Positions 1 to 12,700 are shown, numbered from the stretch's first letter. The stretch: DNA of 64,000 nt from Ridgeia piscesae (GCA_025642075.2 JAODUO010001760.1:1-64000); one strand, 5' to 3'. Program-made: numbers and translations. Notes: generated from the sequence alone by a model not told the origin.

Positions 1-829
1 ATTACCATAAAACGTAATAAGTGACCATACTTAGTCTAATAGTTGAATGCGGCAAGCCTGGGTCAGGTGACCCGGCTGGCCCAAGCTAAGCGATCATATT
101 TCGCTTGTCATAATAATACGATCATTACGCAGTCCGGACCTCAGGATAATAATATTTAAGCAATAACAATAATAGACAACTTAATATTTACCTTCATCAA
201 TATGCTCCGTGCGTTGCCGAGTTGCAGCCATTTCATGACTGCAGACAAACTTGTCACCGCATCAACAAATTGGTTCGGCACCGCCACCAGTTGACACCGT
301 CTCTGCTAGTTTTGTTTTTGTACGTTCAGCTTCCCGTGTGTCTTTCTTTTCGTGGTCACTCGCCTCTAGTGTATCTTCCAATACGTGCCTTTGTCTTTGC
401 GGCTGGAATCTATATCCAGATACTTCTGCATCCGTTAAATGATCCGATTTAGATAATCCATAACAAACACGCCATTTTTATTTTCTCTGCGCACAGCGCC
501 TCCAGACGGATTTATGAATAACTAATCTGTGGAGAAGCATCAGCGTACTGACGTCATTCTTCGTCGACAATGGCGTAGCTCATAGTATTTCGATGGCTGG
601 GTGTTCAAAAATATTTTTCAGGTAAACGGCTGGCGTAAAAAATTGAGTATATGTGGAAATTGTTACTTTATATTAACTCTATTAGGTGTACGCCACGAAA
701 CCGTTGCCTTTTTTGCCCTTTAAAATAATACTGGTTCACTGCGTCCGAAACAGAAACACCATTGCTTTAATTGTATGCAACGTATCAAAACGTGCAGTTT
801 ATTCGAACAAATGCAGTTGGGTTATATAC
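1..829. other. No gene recognised
   Basis: Several short open frames occur on both strands (for example 222-452 plus) but they overlap each other and show no recognisable domain, signal peptide or convincing splice-bounded exon. I see no repeat copy shared with the rest of the window. Confidence 0.5.

Positions 830-830
<1 letters not shown>

Positions 831-909
<79 letters not shown>
831..909. repeat. (TA)n microsatellite
   Basis: Uninterrupted alternating TA for about 78 bases. It creates artificial Tyr-Ile open frames on both strands. Confidence 0.97.
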
Positions 910-911
<2 letters not shown>

Positions 912-919
912 AACATACA

Positions 920-1202
920 GAAATACGGAATGACGGAATGACGGAATGACGGAAAGACGGAAAGACGGAAAGACGGAAAGACGGAAAGACGGAATGACGG
1001 AAAGACGGAAAGACGGATAGACGGAAAGACGGAAAGACGAAAAGACGGAAAGACGGAAAGACGGAAAGACGGATAGACGGAAAGACGGAAAGACGGAAAG
1101 ACGGAATGACGGAAAGACGGAAAGACGGAAAGACGGATAGACGGAAAGACGAAAAGACGGAAAGACAGAAAGACAGAAAGACAGAGAGAGAGACAGAGGG
1201 AC
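920..1202. repeat. Octanucleotide tandem repeat, GACGGAAA type
   Basis: About 30 copies of an 8-bp unit GACGGAAA with recurrent variants GACGGAAT, GACGGATA and GACGAAAA, decaying into GACAGAAA and GAGA at the right end. Because 8 is not a multiple of 3, three units give an 8-residue peptide period, so all minus frames stay open and read as a repeating Ser-Phe-Arg-Leu-Ser-Val-Phe-Pro pattern of up to 139-180 codons. I read these as repeat-derived frames, not a gene. Confidence 0.93.
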
Positions 1203-1647
1203 AAAGAAACAGTAACAGAGCTCTACAGTGGAAATCCGACAAAAAATACTCAGTTTCCAGATGCTTCAGTTGATTTTTAATAAAGAAAATATTGATGTAA
1301 TCATTGTCACATTTTAAAAGTTGTATCTTCTTTGCAACCACTAGTTTTCAATCAGAATATTCTGGTTCTTAGTTTCCTCTCAATACAGGGAGCATTGCCT
1401 CTACCAACTTCACCAGAGCACGGTTGTTGGTCAATGTATACTGTACTCATTGTCACTGCATGTAACATGGCAACCATTCCTTTTTAGAAAACACAAATAA
1501 ATGTCATGAAATCAGTTGTTATGGAACTGTGGTTACGATTATAATACAAAAGATAAATAATTAGCAGACATTTTACACTGAAAAATAACTTGGTGCGTAT
1601 ACAATGTATTTGTTGCTCTTATAATTTGGCTTATTACGTCCTGTAAA

Positions 1648-1649
<2 letters not shown>
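1203..1649. other. No gene recognised
   Basis: AT-rich sequence between two microsatellites; nothing recognisable on either strand. Confidence 0.5.

Positions 1650-1709
<60 letters not shown>
1650..1709. repeat. (AT)n microsatellite at LINE 3' edge
   Basis: Alternating AT for about 59 bases. The LINE reading frame to its right runs straight into it, so the array marks the present 3' limit of that LINE. Confidence 0.95.
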
Positions 1710-1715
<6 letters not shown>

Positions 1716-3553
1716 GTGCTTTTCCAGTTTACTTTGCAATCAATTACTACACCTAAAACTGTTATGGCATTTACTCTATTGGTTTTCTCCATATTTATTC
1801 TAACACAAATATCTGCAGTTATTCTGCGATTACCAAAAATCATGTAATTTGTTTTGATATATTAAGAAACAATCTATTAACAGAAAACCACGTCTGCAGT
1901 TGTTCTAATCCACCATGTATCATTCGAACAAGTTCATTTAAGTCTCCATCACAACATAATAGATTTGTATCATCAGCAAATAAAATATACTTGAACACCT
2001 GTGAGACTGTACAGATGTCATTAATATACATGATAACTAATTTTGGTCCCAAAATGGAACCCTGGGGACACCACATGACACATTTATTATTTCTGAATGA
2101 CAGTTATTAAAACTGACAAACTGTTTTCTATTTTCTAAATAAGTCGGAATCCATTCCTGTGCGACACCATGCAAACCATGCAATTTTTTTACACAGTATA
2201 TCATGATCAATAGTATCAAAGGCCTTTTTAGGTCAATAAATACTCCAACAGTGTACTTATTTTTTTCTAATGAAGTTGTAATTTCTTCTACCAAATCTAA
2301 AAGAGCCTCAGTTGTTGACATGCTAGATCTAAACCCATACTGACTTGGACTGACTATGTTACATTTATTAAAGAACATGTCCAATCTGTTGTTATATAGT
2401 TTCTCCAGAATTTTTTAGAATTGTGGTAATAAAGACATTGGCCTGTAATTTGTAAAAAAAGTTTTTTCTCCAGACTTATATAGTGGAATAACTTTAGCTA
2501 GTTTCGTTTTGTTTGGAGAAACACCTGTTTGAAATGTAACATTACATATATGAGCAAATGGTTTAACTATTTTGGAAATTACTTTCTTAAGCAGGCTAAT
2601 GTCACTGAAATCAGTTGATGTTTTATTTTTACAATTTTGAACAGTTCTAATAATTTCTATGTCATCAACGGGATCTAGAAACATAGTATGTTCAATGTTT
2701 TCGTCTAAGTAATTATAAATAGTTGTATCGTTTTTAGGTAAGGGGATATTTTTTGGTAAGTTGGAGCCAACATTTGTAATGAAGTTATTAAACCCGTTAG
2801 CAATGTCATCTTTCTTTGAAATTCTCTTGTTGTTTTTTTATTAAGTATTCTGGATATTTTGGTTTATTTTTGCGTTTATTAATTACTTCGTTTAGTATTT
2901 TCCAGGTCTCTTTAACATTTGCTTTTTCGTTTTCTAACAACGAGCTATAATAGTTTGTTTCTTTAATTCTTAATATATATTGTATTTTTATTCTGCTTCT
3001 GCAGATCTCAGTATAATGAACGCTTTATATAACTTATTTTCCTTTGTACAAGCACGTTTTAAACCGTTGGTGAACAAGGTTTATTTCTCAAAGCTTTTTT
3101 GTGAAACATTTTCCAATGGACAGTGTTTATTAAATATATCCATAAATATGTGTAGAAAAGAGTCATATGCTTGATTAACATCATCAGTTTTTAGGATATT
3201 TTAGGAGGTTTATTGTCTCAGTTCATTTGAAAATGTTGCCATTGTATCCTCATTCATCTTTCTGATAAATTGAACATCTTTTACATTGTACCTGTTTATG
3301 TTATACTCACAGAGGGAAAAAATTGACAAATGATCACTAATGTCATTGAACATGATACCACTAGTTAGGTTGAAACGTAATTCATTTGTGAATATGTTAT
3401 CTATTAGTATAGTTGAGTTATCTGTGGTGATCCTGGTTATACTTATCAATAAGCGGATTAAGACCTAAACTATACATTGTGTCTAGAAACTGTTTAGTAT
3501 TATTATGGGTCTCATGTTTTAATAAATCTATGTTAAAGTCACCACAACAGTCA
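1710..3553 (-). pseudogene. 5'-truncated non-LTR retrotransposon (Jockey/L2-like), endonuclease plus RT
   Basis: Reading the minus strand from 3553 down, several frames line up into one LINE ORF2. The endonuclease GDFN motif lies at 3537-3548, followed by a region with the endonuclease SDHLSIF motif near 3330. A stretch with NYRPMSLLPQF (about 2420) leads into the RT palm with SQYGFRS (about 2330), a PQGSILGP motif (about 2050) and the catalytic FADDT (about 1985). The endonuclease N-terminus is absent, so the copy is 5'-truncated, the usual result of target-primed reverse transcription. At least three frameshifts or stops break the frame, one of them at the GVPQGS motif. The 3' end stops at an (AT)n array. 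Related to the LINE at 56-57.5 kb in style. The clade (Jockey, Daphne or L2) cannot be settled by eye. Confidence 0.85.
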
Positions 3554-3600
3554 ACTCAGCAAAAAGCCAAGGCCAAGCCCAGGCCAAGCCCAGAGCAATG

Positions 3601-3621
3601 TTAAAGCTGCTCCCTCCACTC
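3601..3621 (+). repeat. Left terminal motif with TTAA
   Basis: TTAA followed by AGCTGCTCCCTCCACTC. The same 17 bases recur at 5832-5848 (plus) and inverted at 14737-14753. Confidence 0.75.
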
Positions 3622-5519
3622 ATTCCCGTAAAAATCGTTTGCTCCTAGCGATTATTAGTAATTTCACAAAAAGCGGAGGTATCAAATAATCCCCAATGAT
3701 TGCCTAGTTGGTTTATGCATACATGTTACTTATTTTTTCTTAAATTAATAAAATAAATATGAATTATTTCGATTTTGTTTTCGATCGTGCCCGATCGAAA
3801 GTATGTACGAAACCTAACTATGGAAATGGAGCTTTGAGCGGAATACGCTTTAGTCTTCACGCGAACGAAGCTTGGGGGCGAGATTGACCTTCACCCTCTC
3901 GAGTTGTTTACGTTTAGGAACAGCGAGTCTAGGCACAAACATGATTTTTATATCTCACCAACACGGCAAATTAAGCAGACAAAGACAGCACCAACGCATG
4001 CTTGTGAAAGAATGTGGAACTAAGCATTGAACAGCATTACTTCAGAACAGTGACGGTGCCCTTTGCAAGCTACGGGCACCGTGGGCCGGCGAGCTGTTTG
4101 CGTTGCGGCCGTAGGCTGTTGTGTGCATGGTCAGTACGTCAGTAACAATGTCGGATACAATGACCGGTCAATGTCTACACTCTACACTGTCACTGACTAC
4201 AATCCACATGCAGCGTTCGCACAGATGTTCTTCCAGATAGGTTAGTCATTACGAATTGCTCAGCTATAATCACGTATATATATATTTGGGCGTATGAGTA
4301 TACGTCATTGATATTTCTGTTGTTTTTTTATAAAATTTATGTTATTGTTTACCTTCAACCTTGGCGCTTATTAAGCCAATACCAAGGTATGGCTATGCTA
4401 TGACTACGCCAGGCATAAACTGTGGCCTATACTTAGATGACCACGACATGTCAGTGATTTATTACAGTACTGTAACTATGTCATGTGTATGTCACATATG
4501 GTATGTAACAGATTAGTATCCTAAGGCTAAGATTAACTAGGCTTAATTAGCCTAATAGTAGCTAGGCATAATGTAAATGCATTATAAGTTATCCGTAACA
4601 GTTATACTTAAGCCTTCGTTATACTTATTCATAATGACAATATTTAATATACATTTATAATAATTTAGTACATTAAGCAATAATGATAATTTAATACATA
4701 ACAAATATGTATATACATATTATTTTAATTTATTAGTAACATTAATGTAATAAAACAAGATATTGCTTGCATTTGGAAGGCCGGGAGGTGATCGTTCATA
4801 ACATTGCAAGTTTTCGAAGTACATAGAAATTAAATGTGTCACATTTTTAGAACTTGAGGCGTCATCACCATATGACATGCGGAACAACTCTTCATCTCAG
4901 GTAAATTAGTGTTGTTATAAACACTAATTTACTCTCTCAACAAATCTTTTATAAAAATTGTACAGATGTATGTCATTTGTGAATCCAAGGGGCCTGGGTC
5001 CCTGTGGATGTGCCTCCTACACAGTAGGCATTTATAATAGGTCAATGCTAATGTGCCTCAATAGTGTTTGAAATATGACCCAGTTTAAGTGATAATAATT
5101 CAGTTGTGGCATTTTCTGATATCACCACTCCAGATGAGACAGTGGAAGCTGAAGCTATGCGGTATCAACAAATATATAGACTACACAATTTGGTTCAAAG
5201 GCCAGTAGAGATTTATTTGCCCTCAAGACGATTTCTGAATCTGCCACTCTATGTGATATTTTATTTGTCTGTATTAATGGGTGGGTGTACTTGTTAAATT
5301 GTATATATGAAAAGACATCATAAAGTAAAAAAAATTATCAAACCTATTTAATGAAATTGATTACAAAATAATGGCAAGCACAATATAAGTATAACTACAG
5401 GTACAGTCACTGCACTAGATATATGTATTTATTTCATCAGATAAAAAGCAAAGCAGAAATAAGAAAATTAGAAAAAAATGAAAACGTGTTAGGTAAATGT
5501 AAAACAAAACAGTTACTTA
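3622..5519 (+). repeat. Block A, left copy (inverted to 10716-12410)
   Basis: This block aligns along its whole length to the reverse complement of 10716-12410, with scattered substitutions and small indels. Three splice-like segments are shared by both copies. A 50-nt segment at 4851-4900 sits between TTTTTAG and GTAAAT. An open segment runs from 4966 after a TACAG acceptor. An open segment starts at 5104 after CAG and encodes a protein-like stretch beginning SDITTPDETVEAEAMRYQ. The 50-nt segment keeps its length, acceptor and donor in the right copy (11341-11390, minus). This suggests the block once carried a spliced gene read left to right. No domain is recognised and stops now break it. 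Confidence 0.6.
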
Positions 5520-6004
5520 GACGTTCACAACAGTGAATTAGCCCACGACTACTCGCTCTTGTTGCTAACTGCGTTAATGCACTTAATGCGTATCTTCATA
5601 GAAGAATCACTTTGCCTTTGGAATCTTAGTCATAACGCGCAAAAGCACGTGCGATTTGTTATTGTGCAGTAGTAGGTCGATCTCGCATAAAGCACGTGAC
5701 TCAAAAACCAAGGGACGTCGGCAGCTGCTGATTGTTTCGCAAGTTATACCCGGTGTAACGGCGATTCTTTTTTTACGATTAAAAATGACAAGTACGCATT
5801 AAAAAATGAACTTACTGTGCATACTAGTTAAAGCTGCTCCCTCCACTCGTTTGCTAATCGCCAAACCGGTTTGCACGTGCTTTTGCGCGTCATGACTAAG
5901 ATTCCAAAAGCAAAGTGATTCTTCTATGAATGTACGCATTAAGTGCATTAACGCAGTTAGCTACAAGAGCGAATAATCGGGGGCTAAGCCACTCTTGTGA
6001 ACGT
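5520..6004. repeat. Imperfect hairpin, about 130-bp arms
   Basis: Bases 5520-5651 pair with 5873-6004 as inverted repeats (near-identical, from ACGTTCAC to GCACGTGC). The roughly 220-bp loop holds the internal TTAA plus AGCTGCTCCC terminus. The left arm plus loop recurs in direct orientation at 14371-14690. Confidence 0.8.
5828..5872 (+). repeat. Internal TTAA plus terminal motif
   Basis: TTAA at 5828-5831, then AGCTGCTCCCTCCACTC and a further stretch shared, inverted, with 14711-14757. The left flank (GCATACTAG) is continuous with TTAA plus ACTATTAAC at 14680-14700 in the other copy. This is what insertion of an element into a TTAA site would leave. Confidence 0.65.
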
Positions 6005-8560
6005 CTACTCGACGCGGATTCTCTAACTTGTAAGATTATCAGTGTCGTTGAAAAAGCGACAGTTTGAGTTGACAGTCGCCATCAATATCGCTCGGCATCA
6101 CTCAGCCAGACACAACCTGTGTTTATATGTACCGGTATTGTATTTGATTACGCAGGATCTTGTTAATAAACTTAGTAATTGCGAAAGTACATACCCATAG
6201 AGAATAGATGACGGGAGAGACGCAATGATAAATAAAATTGGTAGTAGGCTCTTGTTGGTCGGGCAAGAAGTATTTTTAGGGGGAGCATCCGTTATCTCGT
6301 CAACAGAACGTCAAACGAAGAATTACATTAATCTCACAATGTTTAAACAGTGTTTTGCGACTCACATTTCAGTACTATTACTGAATGTTGTTATTTCCAT
6401 TACATTTTATGCAAAATAATTTAGATTTTTATATGACAGCGATGATTGATTAAAATGTTAATACAATAGGTGTACACTATTATATCATGCAAATATTACA
6501 TATAACATGCTTGCACTTGTTTCCATTGTAGTCAATGATGCCTGGCTGTAGTCTATGTACCTGGTACGTTTCAACTCACACGTGCCAGCTGTTTTCAAAT
6601 ATTTATCAAAATTTTCATCACAGCATTACATGAATGCATAATATATTCGAATTATAATACTTATTGCTACAGGCCACACTACAATGCAAAAGTGAGTCAA
6701 GGCAGAGGAGGGGCTAAGATTAAGGCAGTCACATGGGTATGGCAGATGCCGGGAGGATACGCAGTCTCTGGGAGTCTCACATCTGATCAATCCAGGTAAT
6801 TTAAACATTTTAACAATCAACAACGTATAAATTTAAAAAATAGTTTAATATGTCCATTTAAATACATATTGTTTTCATTCACATATTATCTTGAACATGG
6901 AAAACTAGAATGACCTTTGTTCTTGTTAGTCTTGTATAATGCATATTATACCCAGAGTGTCAACAACATTAATGCACTTACACTATGTGAGTCGGGGGGG
7001 GGGGGGGGGGGCATGGCTACGTAGATCAATTAAAAAAATTACCTTCAAAATGGTGCATTCGGAAGGATGTTTTAACTTATTCCCTGGGAAATTGAGAGGA
7101 AACAAATGCACAGCTATAAGGGTAAACATGTTTATAGCAAGAAATACCTGAGGTATATTTTGAGCAAATTGGCTTAGAAAAACACTGAGGTGGTCCACCT
7201 CACTCATCATATAGCAGGGGAAATACTGCAGCGATGACTAAAAAATCAATAATATTGTGTTGAAGAAGGTAGACATACATATTATGAATGCTTGAATAAT
7301 TTCCCGAGGGAATGTGCTGTTGGCATCACAATAACCTTATTTTGTCATTTCCAACATTTGCTTTGACCAGACAACCTCACATATTCATGTTTGACATAAA
7401 ATATCAAAAATGAATATGTGTACACCATGTAATAGTTATTACATGGCACCATTATTTACTCCCAACTCCACTACCATGATGCATGTTTTTTGTTTACTGA
7501 AATTGAATACATGCTTTTCTTTACAGGTCAACAAGAAACTGAACAGTGCTTACTACCACTAGTTCAACAAGTTAATATGCTATACAGGACAGTTGTATTT
7601 GTGGACAAGATTATACACCAATGAGCCGTGCAATATGCTGCATGTTAAATGTCAAGTATTTGAATGTCGACCAAGTGAAGTGATCCCAGTTGTACTGTGT
7701 GTTGCATCATGACAGACTCCACAGTACTGGTGGTGTGTACACTGGCTTCCATGCCGGTCAGATACCCTGACAGACTAGAGACCAATGTAGAATGCAGAGT
7801 CCTTGAGATGCGAATATGGTGATGCCTGACTAGCTTTGCAGTTGGTGATGGAACGGTGGATGCCATGGTCTGTCAAATATGGCATGAGCCTTTAGTCAAC
7901 CTCTCTCGACACTGTAAGACAGGCTCGACATTCTTTCGTGAACTACATCAGCTTGGATGTCGATGACATTGTGTGAGTTCACTCTGCGTGATGATACTGC
8001 ATACCAGCTTCCAGGCATTTTACTGTACATCCGCATCTGCCTATACAAGAAACAAAGTGACAATTTACATGGCTCTGACATGTATGATATTTTATATGTG
8101 ATGACACACTTAGCCAAAGTCAATACCATGGTAATATAATTGTTTTATTCATATTAAAAAAATTGCATGCCCACATGTTATATATATACATTACTCAGAC
8201 CTGTTATATTGAACATTTCTACTAATGTGGGAAACATTCCGCCACACTGAAATTAATACGTGAACATACTAATTGTACAAAAGAAAAGTATTCACCACTA
8301 TCTCTAGCCAGCACTCTTCATAGAATTGAGTAAACATATCGCAATTGCACATGTAACTCTCAGCCACATGACAAGGACCCTGACTAGTTTAGTCACTTTG
8401 TAGGTGTAAAGATACATAGCATTAAATATAAAAACAACATTTATATCTACTGATTTTTTTAAATAAATAAAGCATAATCTAGTTACTCTATGTAATATAT
8501 TTATTATTTCTAAAGTACAATATCCAACATGGTCAAAGTGCTGTACATAATGTTATTATA
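5873..8560 (-). repeat. Block B, left copy (inverted to 12411-14490)
   Basis: The block matches the reverse complement of 12411-14490 end to end. On its minus strand (8129 down to 7645) it holds an acceptor-like CTTGTATAG followed by open sequence, and a 73-codon frame whose counterpart in the right copy (13086-13307 plus) differs at only a handful of residues. Other frames in the same place are also open, including one with a C-x3-HQYC-x2-C pattern. I cannot tell which, if any, was translated. A run of 18 G lies at 6992-7010. Confidence 0.6.
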
Positions 8561-8649
8561 GCATAATCTAGTTACTCTATGTAATATATTTATTATTTCT
8601 AAAGCACAATATCCAACATGGTCAAAGTGCTGTACATAATGTTATTATA
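8472..8649. repeat. 89-bp tandem duplication
   Basis: Two consecutive 89-bp units starting GCATAATCTAG (8472-8560 and 8561-8649) differ at about one base, indicating a recent duplication. Confidence 0.93.
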
Positions 8650-8800
8650 TTTACATAGTATGTATATGATATTTATTTACAGCATGTTTCTGTAACAATT
8701 GTGTGTGTGTGTGTGCATGTGCTGGATGCCAGAGATGGAGTGAGTACAATACAAATGTACTTGAGTACGAGTACGAGTAAGATTACTTTGAACATGCATG

Positions 8801-8880
8801 GGTACGAGTACGAGTACGAGTACGAGTACGAGTACGAGTACGAGTACGAGTACGAGTACGAGTACGAGTACGAGTACGAA
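8801..8880. repeat. (GAGTAC)n hexanucleotide expansion
   Basis: About 13 perfect GAGTAC units. They are an expansion of the subterminal motif of the hAT-like element; copy 2 at 27.2 kb has only a few units. Artificial Tyr-Glu and Ser-Thr frames result. Confidence 0.95.
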
Positions 8881-9305
8881 GAAAACAAATGTACTCGAGT
8901 ACGAGTACGATTACTTTACAATTTACTCGAGTACGATTATATTAGAATGTAATCATGATTACTTTCATGATTACTTTAGTGAATATTCTGCTTCTAACAT
9001 AAAGGCGACTTTCATGGAATCCCTAAGTGTCATTCTTGTTCTGTTGTTGTGTCACTAATGTTCTAACTAATTACTGCTATCCACTATCCAGGTGTTATTA
9101 TTATTAATAATTAGACGACTTTCTCAGGTATTCGATTAATCATTTAATGCTGGATTAATAATTTAATTTATGGTTTCTGAATCAAATACAAATAGGAAGC
9201 ATTTAAGAATTTCAAATACACATGATCAAATACATTAAAATAACAACACTTCAAAACCAGGGTGCATATTCAAGAGTATCCAATTCAAATATGTAGTATT
9301 TCATA

Positions 9306-10134
9306 TGGGGGTCAAATACATTTGTATTTGAAAGTATTTAAATACTTTTTAAGTATTTGTATTTGATGTTTAGGAATTAAAAGTATTTGTATTTAAATAC
9401 TTTCCTAACGTATTTGACTTTTTCAAATATTTTTTCAAATACATTGTCAATATCAACATTTCTTTTTCACTGTCACATGTAATGCCTGCCAAACTGATTA
9501 CCTTAATGCACTGCAACTTCACCCAACAGTGCTAATTACTGATAAAGACACTTAACAACAGGTATCCCCCTGGCCCTGCAGTGACCACAACTTTTGTTTG
9601 CTCAGAGCCAGAGGATGGATTAGCACCTAACAGTGACCATAGGTCAATATCCCCTTTTGTTCTTTAGTCAGGCTGCAATCTGGCATCAGGCTATTCTGGT
9701 TTCCTGGCTCACTTTGAAGATGAGCCTTCCTCACAACATCCTAGCAATGATTAGCAGTGTCTCTTCTGAGGGCAACATAGGCATTTTATTATGGACCTAC
9801 TGGCTTAACATACAAACAATATATTTTGGCCTTTACCTCTTTCAGTCAGTTGTCATTGTGATGCAGTTAGCAATAACAATACTTCCTAACACTGGTCTGC
9901 CTGTCGTCATATGAGCAAAACACTAATTATGCCTATAAACTAGATGTCTCAATTTAAATTTTTGGTTTTTCCTTTGGGATAATATTTAAAAAAATTTTTA
10001 AAAAAAAAGGTATGTGAAATACTTTTCAATGTATTCATATTTAAATACATTTATATTTAAAAAGTATTTGTACTTGTATTTTAATCCCTCAAGAATATTT
10101 GTATTTAAATACATTTCAAAGTATTTGACCCCAT
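9306..10134. mobile_element. Nested element with TGGGGTCAAATAC inverted termini, copy 1
   Basis: The left end reads TGGGGGTCAAATAC with TATTTGAAAG/TATTTAAATAC motifs; the right end is the inverse, ending TATTTGACCCCATG. The same element is at about 28691-29522, and a short internal-deletion derivative at 20243-20380. No open frame. The superfamily is not determined. Confidence 0.7.
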
Positions 10135-10715
10135 GCATGGATGGGACAAGCACACAATAGTTGTGGATTTAGACAGGTTTACAGTTTGCACTTAACTGAA
10201 CATAATAGACAGGGATTTAGCAGCTAACCGCCCAGACCCAGTCAGGATTATGGATGTTGGAAATATGACCAGTCATTCACACCATACTGACAGAGCAAAC
10301 AGTACAGGTGGGGCTGTGGCCTGGCTTCTAAAATTACAAAGCAAGATGTTAGAGGTTGCTTATCTCCTGCAGTCCTTCCCAGGAACTGTCACAATATAAC
10401 TTGTATGTGATATGGCTTCTCTGGGAAGAGAAGGTATTAATTAGGGAAATCTGAGTGAATATTTTGAATACCTCGATTATTATTACATTTATTAGATTAT
10501 TTCTAATATTGCCATTTTTATCTGTCTAATATATTTGCTTGCAACTGTTCATATGAAAATAATGTAATCGTGAGAAGTAATCGTGAGTACAATTACTTTG
10601 GTAATGTACTCGAGTACGGGTACGATTACGTTGCTTCGTACTCGAGTACGAGTACTCAAAATACACGAGTACGATTGCTCCATCTAATGCTGGATGCTGA
10701 TACGAATATTTATAA

Positions 10716-12410
10716 AAGTAACTCTTTTTTACATTTACCTAATACGTTTTCATTTTTTTATTGCTGCTTTGCTTGTTATCTTATGAAATAAATACATTAT
10801 ATCAAATGCAGTGATTGCACCTGTAGTTATACTTATATTGTGCTTGCCATTATTTTTTAGTCAATTTCATAAAATAGTTTTGGTAAATAGTTTTTACTTT
10901 ATGATGTCTTTACTTAAATACAATTTAACAAGTACACCCACCCATTAATACAGACAAACAAAATATCACATAGAGGGTCAGATTCAGAAATCGTCTTGAG
11001 GGACAAAAACCTCTACTGGCCTTTTTAAACCCAAAAAGTGTAGTCTACATTTTTATTGATACCGCATAGCCCAGCTTCCATGTCTCATCTGGAGTGGTGA
11101 TATCGGAAAATGCCACAACTTATTATTATCACTTAAACTGGGTTATATTTCAAACAATATTGAGGCACATTAGCATTGACCTATTATAAAAAGTTTGCAG
11201 GTATACCAAATTCCTACAATGTAGGAGGCACATCCACAGGGCCCCAGGCCCCTTGGATTCACAAATGACATACATCTGTACAATTTTTATAAAAGGTTTG
11301 TTGAGAGAGTAAATTAATGTATATTACAACACTCATTTACCTGAGGTGATGAGCTTTTCCGCATGCCCTGTGGTGATGATACCTCAAGTTCTGAAAATGT
11401 GACACATTTGAATTTTAATGTACTTGAAAAAATTGCAATGTTATGAACGATCACATTATCTAAGTAAACTGTTACGGATCACTTATAATGCATTTACATT
11501 ATATACCTATAGCTACTATTAGGCAAATTAAGCCTAGTTAATCTTAGCCTGAGAACATAACCTGCTACATACCATATGTGACATAAACATTACATAGTTA
11601 CAGTATTATAATCAATCACTGACATGTCGTAGTCATCTAAGTATAGGCCATAGTCTATGCCTAGCGTAGTCATACTCGTAGCATAGCCATACCTTGGACT
11701 TGGTATTTTGTCGTACCATGGCATTGGCTGAATAAGCGCTAAGGTTGAAGGTAGACAATAACATAAATTTAATAAAAAACAACAGGAATATCAATGACGT
11801 ATACTCATACGCCTAAATAGATATACGTGATTATAACTGAGCAATTCGTAATTACTAACCTATCTGGAAGAACATATGTGCGAACACTGCATGTTGACTG
11901 TGTAGTCAGTGACAGTTCGCTGGCCCACGGGCACGGTGTCCGTAGCTTGCAAAGCCAGGGCACTGTGACTGTCACTGTTCCGAAGTCTTGCTATTCACTG
12001 CTTAGTTCCATATTATTTCCCAATCATGCGTCGATGCTGTCTTTGTCTGCTTAATTTGCCGTGTTGGTGGCATATAAAAATCATGTTTGTGCCTACACTC
12101 GCTGTTCCTAAACGTAAACAACTCGACAGGATGAAGGTCAATCTCGCCCCCCAAGTCTCGTTCGCGTGAAGACTAAAGCGTATTCCGCTCATATCTCCAT
12201 TTCCATTGGCATAATTAGGTTTCGTACAGAGTTTCGACCGGGTTCTATCGAAACGAAAATCGAAATAGTTCCTATTTATTTTTTAATTTCAGAAAAAAGA
12301 AGTAACATATATGCATAACCCAACTAAGCAATCATTAGGGAGTATTTGATACCTCCGCTGTTTGTGAAATTACTAAAAATCGCTAGGAGCAAACGATTTT
12401 TACCGGAATG
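10716..12410 (-). repeat. Block A, right copy (inverted to 3622-5519)
   Basis: Reverse complement of block A. It lacks the terminal AGCTGCTCCC motif: at 12410 it abuts block B directly. The shared 50-nt exon-like segment lies at 11341-11390 (minus) with a TTTTCAG acceptor and GTAAAT donor. Confidence 0.65.
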
Positions 12411-12700
12411 ATATATAAAATATATTAAATAAAGTAACTAGATACTTTATTTTCAAAAAATCAGTACGGGGTAGATATAAAAATATTAAATGCGTTGTAT
12501 CGTTACACCTAAAAAATGGATAAACTAGTCAGGGACCTTGCTGAGAGTTACATGTTTACATTAAATTCTTTGAAGAGTACTGGCTAGAGATAGTGGTGAA
12601 TACGTTTCTTTTGTACAATTAATATTTTCACATACAAATTTCAGTGTGACGGAATGTTTTCCACATTAGTAGAAATGTTCAATATAACACGTCCGAGTAA

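Larger units (their letters stand above)
8730..10689 (+). mobile_element. Non-autonomous hAT-like element, copy 1
   Basis: The element begins CAGAGATGGAGT and ends with the decayed inverse CTCCATCT. It is flanked by a perfect 8-bp target duplication CTGGATGC (8722-8729 and 10690-10697). An 8-bp duplication with CAG-starting termini is characteristic of hAT transposons. Subterminal GAGTAC/TACTCG motifs occur at both ends. The whole element aligns in direct orientation with 27131-30150, which has its own different 8-bp duplication. It contains a nested 'TGGGGTCAAATAC' element (about 9306-10134). No transposase frame is visible, so it is non-autonomous. Confidence 0.85.

Noticed and set aside
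7896..8139. Overlapping frames on both strands in block B as two genes
   Set aside because: Three or more frames are open over the same 200 bases in both copies; I cannot choose one and no domain supports any.
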